DNA of 64,000 nt from Virgibacillus_O sediminis (GTDB lineage: Bacteria; Bacillota; Bacilli; Bacillales; Amphibacillaceae), in NCBI RefSeq assembly GCF_042643265.1, contig NZ_JBHRRZ010000008.1, forward strand, positions 62,001 through 126,000. Direction: 5' to 3'. The first letter of the stretch is position 1; every line of letters starts with the position of its first letter. Under the pieces are notes generated by a model, which was not told the DNA's origin, searched no databases, and was given only the letters and a program-made list of their open reading frames with translations. The position numbers were made by a program, and so were the translations under genes. Positions 25,337 through 33,226 of the stretch are shown in pieces.

Positions 25337-26227
25337 ATGGCGGAGTTGGCTAATCTTGCAGTCGTTAAAAGTAAACATTCGGATCTTTTAGGTCATTTAA
25401 TGTGGTACAGCGTGGGAAAGCAATTAATCCAAACGGACGAGCTGGAACGAAAGCTGAACGAGGCTGGATTGGACTTATGCTGGATGCCGAAAGCCATTCG
25501 CTCTCCGGACGCTTTCCGCCGTGCGACCAAGGAACTGGAACAGCGGAAGACCACCACTAATCCGGATGTGTATGAAAACGTTCTGGTACGGGAAGTCTTT
25601 TCGGATGCCACGACCGTCCAGCGGAATCTGGTCATCGAAAGCGTGGATCAGCATGGGAAGCGTCTGTCCTATGACGCAGAGGCGGCCATCATCACATTGG
25701 ATAAGAAACAGGATAGGATTGCCTTGGTCGCACATCAAGAAGCAGCACAGGCGCTGTGTCAGGAAGCGGAAAGGAAATTCGATGTTTATAAAAACCATTA
25801 TGCAGCCCAGCAAATCCGGGTCATGGTAAGTAAAATCCTACAATCCCTCGCACCTACACCGGTACGGAAGAATGGAGGCATCTACTTTGTCCCATCCTCC
25901 AAGACGGTGGACTTATCCAGTCTGGTACGTTTCATCTCTTCTCTGGAAAACAGTGAAGGCTACAAGATTCCGGTGATTGATACCACGGATAACCGTCAGA
26001 TGGTAAATGACAAACTGGCGGAGCATCTGCAATCCGTTTTAGAAGGCTGCCGAAACCGAGAGGGACTGAAAAAAGGACAGGTCAAGGAATTGGTCGATGA
26101 AGCCAATACCGTCATAAAAAACTACCGAAATTATAAATCGATTGTGCAGGAGCAGTCTGAACAGATGGAGGAGACCATCCTGATGATTCGTTCGGAGATG
26201 AACCAACTCCTCAAGGGAATGGAGTAG
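25337..26227 (+). CDS. DUF6744-like protein of the MoxR-VWA module
   Basis: 296 residues. The N-terminal segment LGHLMWYSVGKQLIQTDELERKL and WMPKAIRSPDAFRRAT match my memory of DUF6744 proteins, which occur in phages and large plasmids; this cannot be checked here. The C-terminal 80 residues form a predicted coiled coil (NYRNYKSIVQEQSEQMEETI). It lies 115 bases ahead of the MoxR ATPase and VWA genes in the same direction and probably belongs to the same complex. The ATG follows GAAGGAGTG by 10 bases. Confidence 0.7.
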   Translation: MAELANLAVVKSKHSDLLGHLMWYSVGKQLIQTDELERKLNEAGLDLCWMPKAIRSPDAFRRATKELEQRKTTTNPDVYENVLVREVFSDATTVQRNLVIESVDQHGKRLSYDAEAAIITLDKKQDRIALVAHQEAAQALCQEAERKFDVYKNHYAAQQIRVMVSKILQSLAPTPVRKNGGIYFVPSSKTVDLSSLVRFISSLENSEGYKIPVIDTTDNRQMVNDKLAEHLQSVLEGCRNREGLKKGQVKELVDEANTVIKNYRNYKSIVQEQSEQMEETILMIRSEMNQLLKGME

Positions 26228-26342
26228 AGGGTAAGCCACACTTGCTGGATAAATAAAAAAATGGTCTCCTTACGGGGGCCGGTAAGAAAACCAATAAGTA
26301 GAAACAGGTCATTACTTAAGATATAAGAAAGGATCGATTTAT

Positions 26343-27467
26343 ATGTCAAATAACCTGGAAAAGTTAAAAGAAATAAAGCATGCATTGAACACAAAGTATC
26401 TGGAACGGGAAACCCAGATTGAAGGGATGCTTGTGGCTCTGCTGGCCAAAGAACATCTCTTGCTCGTTGGCCCGCCGGGTACAGCCAAAAGCGCTCTGTC
26501 CAATGAACTATCCAACATGATAGAGGGAGCGAGCTATTTTCAATGGCTGCTGACCAAGTACACGACACCGGATGAAGTGTTCGGCGGCATCATGCTGAAA
26601 GAGATGGAACAGGGCATCTACAGGCATAATACAGCTTCCAAAATGCCCGAAGCACATCTGGTATTCCTAGATGAGATATTCAAGGGCAGCTCGGAAATCC
26701 TGAATTCCCTGCTGAAAGCGATCAATGAACGGACATTCGAAAACGGCCCCGATGAGATGGCCATGCCACTCATGACCTTAGTCGGTGCAAGCAACGAGTA
26801 TCCGGAAGAAGATGAAGGGCTGGAGGCGTTATTCGATCGGTTTCTTCTCCGTTTCGAAGTGGATTACATCAAAGATCGCCAAAACCTGATTTCCATGATG
26901 AAAGGAACGGGAAAAGGGCAGAACATGCCTACGATAACGCTGGAAGAATTGGAAGGCCTGCAGTTTCTCCGTGAAATGGTGGATATCCCCGAAAATGTCT
27001 ATGAAACATTGGCAGATATCTGGGAAGAGCTGAAGGACGAAGGGATACACCCGTCCGACAGGCGGTTGCAGCGTTCCTATTCTGCTCTGCAGGCGAAGGC
27101 GTTGATTGAACAGCGACAAATCGTTGAAGTAAAAGATATTCTGTTTCTGGAACATGCACTCTGGGAAAATGCGGATCAGCGGGAACAAGTGAGAGACATT
27201 GTCCGTCATCATGCGCAGGATGCGGTCGCTCATGCGTTGGAGGCGGTAGCCGAAGATGCCAAAGACATTATGGATGGCAGAGACAAGGATTCTTCTACCG
27301 AGTACGTGCTGGAAGCCACACAGAAAATGAAGTCACTGGCGAATGAAATCTCTAACCTGAAAACCAAGTATCCCGAGAGAGGGGATGAGTTGGAAGCAGC
27401 CCATGAAGAGTTAAAAAGAAATTTAGATGAACTGACCAATTCGGTGTTGGAGCCAATCGAAAGATAA
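26343..27467 (+). CDS. MoxR-family AAA+ ATPase
   Basis: 374 residues. Walker A GPPGTAKS at residues 43-50, Walker B LVFLDEIFKGS, sensor-type GASNEYPEEDEG, and an arginine-finger region RFLLRFEVDY. The C-terminal 100 residues are helical with a coiled-coil look. MoxR ATPases act as chaperones with VWA-domain partners, remodelling or activating metal-dependent complexes. The VWA gene follows directly, matching the usual pair. In mobile elements such pairs also occur in conflict systems, so a defensive role is possible but unproven. Confidence 0.9.
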   Translation: MSNNLEKLKEIKHALNTKYLERETQIEGMLVALLAKEHLLLVGPPGTAKSALSNELSNMIEGASYFQWLLTKYTTPDEVFGGIMLKEMEQGIYRHNTASKMPEAHLVFLDEIFKGSSEILNSLLKAINERTFENGPDEMAMPLMTLVGASNEYPEEDEGLEALFDRFLLRFEVDYIKDRQNLISMMKGTGKGQNMPTITLEELEGLQFLREMVDIPENVYETLADIWEELKDEGIHPSDRRLQRSYSALQAKALIEQRQIVEVKDILFLEHALWENADQREQVRDIVRHHAQDAVAHALEAVAEDAKDIMDGRDKDSSTEYVLEATQKMKSLANEISNLKTKYPERGDELEAAHEELKRNLDELTNSVLEPIER

Positions 27468-27487
27468 AATCATAAGGAAACGGGGAG

Positions 27488-27518
27488 AAATGCCGAAGTG
27501 ATAGACTTTGGCATTTTT
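27488..27518 (+). terminator. Terminator between the MoxR and VWA genes
   Basis: AAATGCCGAAGT (27488-27499) and ACTTTGGCATTT (27505-27516) form a stem with one mismatch and a 5-base loop, ending in TTTTT. The ribosome site AAAGGAGGG of the VWA gene follows after 10 bases, so no promoter fits between. Confidence 0.8.
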
Positions 27519-27540
27519 CTTTATTCAAAAGGAGGGTACC

Positions 27541-28986
27541 ATGAAGAATCAAACGTGGAACGGACAGGAGGCGGTGATTAATAGTGATAAGTTCGACAGA
27601 CGGAGATTCCAGAAGCTTTATGATATGTCGCAGGGGTTACAGGATTTGAATGACTTTGATACCCCGTTCCCGACCTATCATGCTTTGTTGAATGATATCT
27701 GGGGTTCCCTGTATAAAATGAACCCCGAGTTAAAAGACAGGGAAGAAGTGACCGATGAATTTCAGACGAATCATGCCTTCATGCAGCGAATCGTGGAGGA
27801 TGAGAACTTTAAGCGTTATCGGGAGACCACACGCCTGGATGACCTCTCATCGGCCATCGGCACGGTGCAGTTCGGGAGGAAGACTCGGGAATGGCTGGAA
27901 CAGCAGAGGGAAGACAATGAAGCACTCGATCAGCATATGAGGGAACTCCAACACATGCAGAACCAACTGGAGAAACAGCGTCGAGACCATGGGGCTGGGA
28001 AGGAAAACCAGGACCTCCAAAAGGACTTGCAGCAGCAATTAGAGGAACTGCATAGCCATATTGAACAGGCATTGACCGGGGGCGAAAGAAGTTTTGAACA
28101 GGCAATGGAAGAGGCAATACAGGACACCAAAGATACCAAAGAGAATCTGAAGTCGTTGATTGGCGGTACAAAAGCCGGAAGCGGGGAAGCCGAATTAAAG
28201 AAGATGCCCCTCCGTGATCAACTGGAACTTGCTGATAATATGGCAGCCAACGCACAGATGAAAGAAATTGCAGAATGGGCGGGACGTTTCAAGCAGATAG
28301 CCCGTAAAAAACAAAAGTCGAAGCATGATAGGACAACCAGCAGGAGTGGCGTGACCTTGGGCAACAACCCGGAAAGGTTACTGTCATCCGAGCTTGCCCT
28401 GTATAAGAATGAATCCACCCGAATGGAATTCCTACGACGGTTTGCGCAACGTCGAACACGACAGCATGACACCAAAGGGAAGGACACGTTGGGACAGGGA
28501 CCAATCATTCTCTGTCTGGATCAATCAGGCAGTATGAAGAACTTGGACACACAGTCCAAAGGGTTTGCCCTGGCTTTGATGAGCATTGCAAAGAAGCAGC
28601 ATCGTGACTTTGCGTTCATTCCCTTTTCAGGTAGTGCTTATAAATATATTTTCAAGAGGGGAAGAATCAAAGGAAATGATATGGTAGAGGTCTGTGAAAA
28701 CTTTCTCGGTGGCGGGACGAACTTTGAAGCTCCGTTAAGGAAGGGAACAGAAGTCATCCAAAGCAGCAGCTTCAAGAAAGCGGATATTGTCTTCGTTACA
28801 GACGGGGAAGCCCCTATCTCCAAAGAGTTTCTTCGGTATTTGGATGAGCAGAAGGAAGAAAAAGGTTTTCACGTGTTGACGCTTCTCCTCGGGTCGAGCA
28901 GTAAAAGCGTCCAAGCGTTTTCCGATAAGATGGTGCAGGTGAGAGACTTTACCGATGAGGGAAGTTTTACCGCATTTGAAATATAG
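27541..28986 (+). CDS. VWA-domain protein (CoxE/MoxR partner)
   Basis: 481 residues. The N-terminal 300 residues are helical and charged, with a Gln/Glu-rich coiled-coil region at about 130-190. The C-terminal VWA domain has the MIDAS motif DQSGSM starting at Asp327, the threonine in GGGTNFEAPL, and FVTDGEAPI. All MIDAS residues are present, so metal-dependent binding is expected. It is the partner of the ATPase at 26343. The start at 27541 follows AAAAGGAGGG. It is the last gene of the accessory operon; a terminator follows at once. Confidence 0.88.
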   Translation: MKNQTWNGQEAVINSDKFDRRRFQKLYDMSQGLQDLNDFDTPFPTYHALLNDIWGSLYKMNPELKDREEVTDEFQTNHAFMQRIVEDENFKRYRETTRLDDLSSAIGTVQFGRKTREWLEQQREDNEALDQHMRELQHMQNQLEKQRRDHGAGKENQDLQKDLQQQLEELHSHIEQALTGGERSFEQAMEEAIQDTKDTKENLKSLIGGTKAGSGEAELKKMPLRDQLELADNMAANAQMKEIAEWAGRFKQIARKKQKSKHDRTTSRSGVTLGNNPERLLSSELALYKNESTRMEFLRRFAQRRTRQHDTKGKDTLGQGPIILCLDQSGSMKNLDTQSKGFALALMSIAKKQHRDFAFIPFSGSAYKYIFKRGRIKGNDMVEVCENFLGGGTNFEAPLRKGTEVIQSSSFKKADIVFVTDGEAPISKEFLRYLDEQKEEKGFHVLTLLLGSSSKSVQAFSDKMVQVRDFTDEGSFTAFEI

Positions 28987-28996
28987 GCTAAACATA

Positions 28997-29032
28997 TAGA
29001 CTCTGGAATACTTTCCGGGGTCTATTTTTTTT
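28997..29032 (+). terminator. Terminator closing the accessory operon
   Basis: TAGACTCTGGAA and TTCCGGGGTCTA pair with one G-U and are followed by TTTTTTTT. Confidence 0.85.
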
Positions 29033-29144
29033 CGATTTAGCTATAATGCCCAATTTAATCATGTTTTTTGGTATACTAGCTACAGTGTAATAAGGCTTCC
29101 ATGGGTGGCGAACTCACTCCCTTTGAAGAAAGGGGGTGATAGGA

Positions 29145-29228
29145 TTGACGGTATTTGAGACACTAATCATCAGTATTTCGTTTGCATCTTTAATCGTAGC
29201 TGTACTGTCTTTTCATCAAAAAAAGTAA
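29145..29228 (+). CDS. Holin-like type I toxin
   Basis: 27 residues starting at a TTG (MTVFETL at the N-terminus when translated), a single hydrophobic helix, ending FHQKK. This is the typical form of the short putative holin-like toxins of Bacillaceae. It would insert in the cytoplasmic membrane and depolarise it. GAAAGGGGGTGAT precedes the start; a GTG at 29136 in the same frame is an alternative. The promoter is an extended -10, TGGTATACT at 29069-29077. A convergent antisense RNA overlaps its 3' end, the classic txpA/ratA or bsr/SR arrangement. The + strand message ends at a GGCCGTTTGGTG/CACCAACCGGTC terminator (29323-29358). Confidence 0.8.
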   Translation: MTVFETLIISISFASLIVAVLSFHQKK

Positions 29229-29378
29229 CCACCCTATAGCCTGACGAGCTTTTTGGGGTAGTTACTTTACCAGGTAGTTACTTAAAATTGTGAGTCGCCC
29301 CTTTGGAGGGCTGTTACACTTAGGCCGTTTGGTGTTACCAGCACCAACCGGTCTTTTTAGTTTTATGATTTTCTACTC
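29213..29378 (-). ncRNA. Antitoxin RNA, antisense to the toxin message 3' end
   Basis: On the minus strand a -10 box TATACT lies near 29386 with A/T-rich sequence upstream. The RNA would run leftward and end at a strong terminator: GTAACTACCCC near 29265 pairs with GGGTGGTTAC near 29225, followed by eight T. It overlaps the toxin message from its coding end onward. The layout is seen directly; its action by RNA pairing and RNase III is the known behaviour of the family. Confidence 0.65.
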
Positions 29379-29488
29379 TCAGTATACCTCATTTTTGAAG
29401 AAGTTAAAACCTTTTATTCTGATTATACAACATTGAAGCAAGCCTAAGCGACTGATGAGACAGCGCAACATATACAGAATAAAGAAAA

Positions 29489-29590
29489 ACAACTACCCAT
29501 AGTAATGAGCTATTGAGTAGTTGCCAAAGTAAGAGGTGCGACATCCTATGAAGGAATTAGCACATGTAAGCATGGTGGTACAAGCCTACA
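29489..29590 (-). ncRNA. Relic or second antitoxin-type RNA without toxin
   Basis: On the minus strand GCAACTACTCAATAGCTC and CTATGGGTAGTTG form a terminator hairpin followed by TTTTTC, closely matching the end of the antitoxin at 29213. Further upstream, GGATGTCGCACC matches the GGGGCGACTCAC part of the first RNA. No toxin frame is left on the plus strand. It is probably a diverged, partly deleted copy. Confidence 0.4.
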
Positions 29591-29644
29591 TCATCCAGCA
29601 GATATTATTACATACCCGTTCTTGGGAAAAGCAAAAACCTCTTT

Positions 29645-29869
29645 TTATTTTTTGCCAAGGTTATGATCTAACAATGCTGCAATCTCTTTAACCCCTTGTA
29701 TTTCTTTATCAGTAAGGCGCTGCTTAACATCCTCAATTATTTCTTGTTCCGTCATCTCCGACGTTCTCTCATCATTTTTTAAAATCGCTTCCCTTAACCG
29801 GTCTTCAAATTCTAACCATTCTTCCCACTCTAGTTGTGCACGGGATCTAAAGGGAATGATGTCCGCCAT
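29645..29869 (-). CDS. Small hypothetical protein, copy 1 of a duplicated gene
   Basis: 74 residues, acidic and helical (WEEWLEFEDRLREAILKND, then EMTEQEIIEDVKQRLTDKEI). Its start MADIIPFRSRAQLE is nearly identical to the protein at 31750. The ATG at 29869 is preceded by GTGGGTGATTGT; a GTG four codons upstream is in frame. Family unknown. The promoter carries a Spo0A-like box. No DNA-binding or membrane feature is seen. Confidence 0.6.
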   Translation of the reverse strand: MADIIPFRSRAQLEWEEWLEFEDRLREAILKNDERTSEMTEQEIIEDVKQRLTDKEIQGVKEIAALLDHNLGKK

Positions 29870-29921
29870 ACAATCACCCACTTCTTTAAGTATTATTTAT
29901 TCCGTAAATCAATTTAGTTAT

Positions 29922-29962
29922 ATAATAGGATAAAATAGGCAGGCATACAACATAATTCGACA
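29922..29962 (-). promoter_or_regulatory. Promoter with Spo0A-like box, copy 1
   Basis: Read on the minus strand: TGTCGAA (29962-29956), TTGTAT (29950-29945), 17 bases, TATTAT (29927-29922). TGTCGAA equals the Spo0A box consensus and lies 5 bases ahead of the -35. The same order recurs ahead of the paralogous gene at 31750. Confidence 0.5.
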
Positions 29963-30223
29963 TAATCTTCCAGAGCAAATTGGGTTTAAGAGGGCAAGGG
30001 GAAGGATATATTATTGTAGAAATGGTAAAGGATTGTCAAAGTACCTATTTAGGAAGTGGAAGTTCTTAAAAGAATAGGGAAGGATTAAAAAGTACTCAAA
30101 TAAGACGAGATTTTTCCGCCAACCCCTTCTGACTGAGAGACAGCATGCCGGGGGAAGAGTAGTATGACGGATAATGTGATAGTATAGACCTTTATATCTT
30201 TATGGAGAGTGAGATGGTTGTAG

Positions 30224-30388
30224 ATGGAGGAAATCATCAAAGAATTGGATTATTATTTTAGAACTTTAGAGGCCAAAATGGTGAAGTTGGAAGCGGATCT
30301 GGATTATATGCAGTCAGAGTGTAACGAAGTTCTTTCCAGGAAAAGTTCCCACTCAAAAAAAGAACCTCTTCAAAGAAGGAGCGGGTAG
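30224..30388 (+). CDS. Small coiled-coil protein
   Basis: 54 residues (MEEIIKELDYYFRTLEAKM at the start), predicted to be one long amphipathic helix, then a basic tail. The ribosome site GAGATGG is weak. It resembles short Spo0E-like or phage coiled-coil peptides only in general shape. Possible gene, not certain. Confidence 0.4.
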   Translation: MEEIIKELDYYFRTLEAKMVKLEADLDYMQSECNEVLSRKSSHSKKEPLQRRSG

Positions 30389-30450
30389 GGGGTCATCGAA
30401 GACAAAAAGAGACTGTTGGGTTTGGTAGACATCGATTAGTCTCTTCTGCA

Positions 30451-30675
30451 TTAGTCAATTTTTCGTTTCCTCAGATATCCGTCTGGCGATTCCTCGACAA
30501 GCTCTTTCCATTTTAACTTTTCCATACTTCTTTTAATGTTCCACCTTATGGTTTCATGACCACCAAGTTGATCGATGGTAACCGCCTTGGGATAATTTTT
30601 ATCCAATTGCACCAGGATGCTGACTTCCATCAAGGTTAATTTATAGTGTTTAGCAGCCTCCAAATAGTTTGCCAT
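30451..30675 (-). CDS. Small winged-helix DNA-binding protein
   Basis: 74 residues. LTLMEVSILVQLDKNYPKAV, then IDQLGGHETIRWNIKRSMEKL and a closing wing YLRKRKID fit a MarR/phage-type winged helix. No effector domain. It may regulate the neighbouring small genes. A weak ribosome site precedes the ATG. Confidence 0.6.
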   Translation of the reverse strand: MANYLEAAKHYKLTLMEVSILVQLDKNYPKAVTIDQLGGHETIRWNIKRSMEKLKWKELVEESPDGYLRKRKID

Positions 30676-30757
30676 AAGCCCTCACTCGTTTAGTAGTTAT
30701 TTTCTAGGTACATCATCGGCACCAGTGTTAAATATTATTCTATATAATAGCAGTACC

Positions 30758-31102
30758 TTATCGTTTTTTTAACATTAATTTATCATTGTTTATTATGAAA
30801 AGGGAAAACTTATCTCCTTTCTTTAGGTTCAGAAACCTTTGGACTTCAGCAGGGATCCGTATACCTCCTCTGCTATCCATTACCATTGTGTTTTCTCCTG
30901 AATTATTCTGATGTATTTTTTGTATGAAGACTTCACTGGGTTTACTCCTAAAACTGATGGACACTTCCTCATGTGATTTTAAATCAAGTGTCTCCCTAAT
31001 CCTCTTCGGAATAGTAATCGAGTATCGTGTGGTTAATCTGCAAGTGGACTCGGTTTCGATATGCTCTCCTTCTTGTTGTAGGACGGACTCATAGTGTTCC
31101 AT
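30758..31102 (-). CDS. AbrB/SpoVT-like protein with two swapped-hairpin domains
   Basis: 114 residues. Two AbrB-type DNA-binding domains occur in tandem: TRYSITIPKRIRETLDLKSH at about residues 25-55 and MDSRGGIRIPAEVQRFLNLK at about 75-110. AbrB family proteins usually have one such domain and dimerise; here one chain may supply both halves. TTAGGGGGTG precedes the ATG at 31102. It sits between the two Spo0A-box genes, so it may be part of a transition-state regulatory patch. Confidence 0.75.
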   Translation of the reverse strand: MEHYESVLQQEGEHIETESTCRLTTRYSITIPKRIRETLDLKSHEEVSISFRSKPSEVFIQKIHQNNSGENTMVMDSRGGIRIPAEVQRFLNLKKGDKFSLFIINNDKLMLKKR

Positions 31103-31278
31103 GGAAATTGACACCCCCTAAACTGGTATTAACTTTATTTCCTTAAATCTAAGTACCTCTACCCATTTTCGGTGGGGGATAAACTATATCTTGAATGTAG
31201 ATAACTAACAATATCGCTATGAGTCTCGAGTCTCGATGTAGTCTACCCAATTATAATTCCATTGACAACGAATGATAT

Positions 31279-31515
31279 ATGGGCAGGCAACGAGAGCTAT
31301 GCCGTATCCAGAAAAAGAATGGGGAGGTGACTTCCGATGAATGGAGAGAACTCTACCTTGGAATCTCGGGATTGGGAGACGAGTGGAATACAATAACTTA
31401 CACCCCTTTTGGGGAACTTGAAATCAAGAAAAAAAAGGAAATTCCAAAAATAATTTCCAGGCCAAAGAAGCAGTTTATTTATTTAACAAAGAATAATCCT
31501 TTACCGACAAACTGA
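31279..31515 (+). CDS. Hypothetical protein, possibly a fragment
   Basis: 78 residues, basic C-terminal half, not recognised. No good ribosome site before the ATG and its 3' end overlaps the convergent frame at 31479. It may be a decayed gene. Confidence 0.3.
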   Translation: MGRQRELCRIQKKNGEVTSDEWRELYLGISGLGDEWNTITYTPFGELEIKKKKEIPKIISRPKKQFIYLTKNNPLPTN

Positions 31516-31718
31516 CGATACCCCCAGATACTAACAATGGTGTGAGAAATGCCTAAGAGTAAAAATACCGTTGCGATCTCTTTATTGTCGGTGTTGGTGA
31601 GGGCAAATAAGGAATACCCCACCACCAGTCCTGCAATAACACTATTGAGTGACCAAAACAATCGTTTTAAAATACAAATTGACCCCCAATTAACATGCAT
31701 ACGAAAATGCATAAGCAC
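31479..31718 (-). CDS. Small membrane protein
   Basis: Up to 79 residues with two hydrophobic helices (SVIAGLVVGYSLFAL and IATVFLLLGISHTIVSIWGY). The start is uncertain. It overlaps the end of the frame at 31279 by 37 bases, so only one of the two may be real. This one looks more protein-like. Confidence 0.4.
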   Translation of the reverse strand: MLMHFRMHVNWGSICILKRLFWSLNSVIAGLVVGYSLFALTNTDNKEIATVFLLLGISHTIVSIWGYRQFVGKGLFFVK

Positions 31719-31749
31719 AGATGACAGAACAAGCTACTCCGCCAATTGC

Positions 31750-31995
31750 TCACGTACCAACGATATTTGCCAAGCCGGTAATCTCTTTAATATCTTTTAT
31801 TTCTTCTTCAGTAAGACGCTGCTTAACATCCTCAATTATTTCTTGTTCCGTCATTTCTGTAGGTTCCTTATTCAAAACCGCTTCTCTTAAGTAATAGTCT
31901 TCAAATTCTAACCATTCTTCCCACTCGGCCTGAGCTTGCTTCTTGCGTTCCTGTTCTAACTGAGCACGGGATTTAAAGGGAATGATATCTGCCAT
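31750..31995 (-). CDS. Small hypothetical protein, copy 2 of a duplicated gene
   Basis: 81 residues, paralogue of the protein at 29645 with the same N-terminus MADIIPF and near-identical EMTEQEIIEDVKQRLT. It has an insertion of about 8 residues (QERKKQAQ) in the helical part. The ATG at 31995 and the upstream promoter with a TGTCGAA box match copy 1 base for base in large parts. The duplication covers gene and promoter. Confidence 0.6.
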   Translation of the reverse strand: MADIIPFKSRAQLEQERKKQAQAEWEEWLEFEDYYLREAVLNKEPTEMTEQEIIEDVKQRLTEEEIKDIKEITGLANIVGT

Positions 31996-32045
31996 ACAAT
32001 CACCCACTTCTTTGAATTATTTATTCCGCAAAATAATTTAGTTAT

Positions 32046-32086
32046 ATATTAGAAAAGAATAGGAAGAAATACAACATAATTCGACA
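32046..32086 (-). promoter_or_regulatory. Promoter with Spo0A-like box, copy 2
   Basis: Minus strand: TGTCGAA (32086-32080), TTGTAT (32074-32069), 17 bases, TAATAT (32051-32046). Same spacing as the copy at 29922. Confidence 0.5.
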
Positions 32087-32180
32087 TCAATTTTGAAGTT
32101 AAATTAATTTAATAGGATTAAGAATAGGATATTATTATACAGGGAAGATTCCAGCCTCTTCCCTCATCCACGGAGGATGT

Positions 32181-32285
32181 ATGAAGTTGAATTTAGGAAC
32201 TGCGTGGTTATTAGGTAAATCTTTCCCCATGAGCAAGAAAACAATTTATAATGCAGGTATTAATTCACGGAGAGCGACCTCATAA
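32181..32285 (+). CDS. Possible small protein
   Basis: 34 residues, basic, with CGGAGGATGT as ribosome site just before the ATG. Not recognised. Length alone gives little support, but the ribosome site is good. Confidence 0.3.
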   Translation: MKLNLGTAWLLGKSFPMSKKTIYNAGINSRRATS

Positions 32286-32318
32286 TTGCCCTTTTTTTCA
32301 TATGCACGAATGATGGAA

Positions 32319-32358
32319 GTTAAAGGCCCCTCGTCCTGTTGAACGAGAGGCCTTTAAC
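32319..32358 (-). terminator. Strong palindromic terminator
   Basis: GTTAAAGGCCCCTCGT (32319-32334) and ACGAGAGGCCTTTAAC (32343-32358) form a 16-bp stem with one mismatch and an 8-base loop, right after the stop of the minus-strand phosphoesterase fragment. Confidence 0.75.
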
Positions 32359-32367
32359 TTTGTCACT

Positions 32368-32590
32368 TTAATCTTCAATTTTTAACACGCGGTCTTCCTC
32401 TCTGCCATAGCCGTCTATTTCTAAACGGTCCTTATAAACTTGGACAATGGAATATGAGTTACTATCTTCGGTTTTCACCATTCCTTGTAGAGTAACATAG
32501 TGAACGTCGTTTTTGAGAGCATAGTTCCCAGCATGATTATGTCCGTTGACATAGGCCACTACATTTCCTGCTGATTCTATAGTTGCAGTT
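32368..32590 (-). pseudogene. C-terminal fragment of a calcineurin-like metallophosphoesterase
   Basis: About 65 recognisable residues: VVAYVNGHNHAGNY with the family's last metal motif GHNH, then HYVTLQGMV and a closing beta segment. Everything upstream (the DxH, GD and GNH motifs) is missing and replaced by unrelated AT-rich sequence. A terminator follows the stop, as for the former full gene. Confidence 0.7.
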
Positions 32591-32681
32591 ATTGGTAATA
32601 TCATGATTTTCACTGTTGGTGAAATAGTAGTTGCTATGAAAAATATAGGCCCATATAATATTCCGAAAATATTTATTAGGT

Positions 32682-32718
32682 ACTTTTATTCCTTTTTTAT
32701 AAAAAAAGGAATAAAAGT
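32682..32718. repeat. Perfect AT-rich palindrome
   Basis: ACTTTTATTCCTTTTTT and its reverse complement AAAAAAGGAATAAAAGT are separated by three bases. On the plus strand it ends without a T-run, on the minus strand likewise. It could act as a bidirectional terminator for the fragment region or be a junction scar. Confidence 0.6.
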
Positions 32719-32859
32719 TATTGAAATAATAAAAAATTAGTGTTAATTTAAATAGTAAGAAATCAAACAATATTTAGTCTTAGTAAAATATTCCCTATTC
32801 ATAAATAGATAAAGGGAAATTGAATTAATCCTAGGACTAGTAAAAAAAGGAGGATTGTT

Positions 32860-32985
32860 ATGAAAAAATACTGGACTGCGATGTTCATGATAGGATTAGT
32901 TTTATTCTTTGTATCGCGTAGTTTAGAGGACTCTAAAGAATCATCCGAAGAAGAGCTTTTGGATAAACTTTTAGCGAATGCGTAA
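32860..32985 (+). CDS. Small single-pass membrane protein
   Basis: 41 residues: a hydrophobic helix (TAMFMIGLVLFFVS) and an acidic tail. AAAAAAGGAGG precedes the ATG by 5 bases. It ends just before a cre-like box. Not recognised; possibly a relic leader of the proline cluster or an independent small protein. Confidence 0.55.
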   Translation: MKKYWTAMFMIGLVLFFVSRSLEDSKESSEEELLDKLLANA

Positions 32986-32992
32986 CATCGTT

Positions 32993-33006
32993 TGAAAACG
33001 TTTTCG
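32993..33006. promoter_or_regulatory. cre-like box (CcpA site)
   Basis: TGAAAACGTTTTCG matches the CcpA consensus TGWAANCGNTNWCA at 13 of 14 positions and is nearly palindromic. It lies about 300 bases ahead of the proline cluster. Confidence 0.55.
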
Positions 33007-33226
33007 AATGATTCCCTGTAAGAGAATTAAATTCGGTTATTTAGAAAGGTCTCTTAAATTTAATAAACACCATATAAGGGAACGACCTAGACTTTCAGAT
33101 TGTTGATTGGAAATCCATTCGTTAAACCGAGTAGTTTTAAAAGAATATTTGCAACAGGTAGTATGATTTTTTTAGTAATAAATTTTTTTAGTAATAACGG
33201 AATAAATATATTTTATTTTAAAAAAA

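Noticed and set aside
27809..28255. 148-codon frame opposite the VWA gene
   Set aside because: Overlaps fully with a well-supported gene; no ribosome site.
33160..33200. Direct repeat of TTTTTTAGTAATA
   Set aside because: Short AT-rich duplication without further structure; likely slippage.
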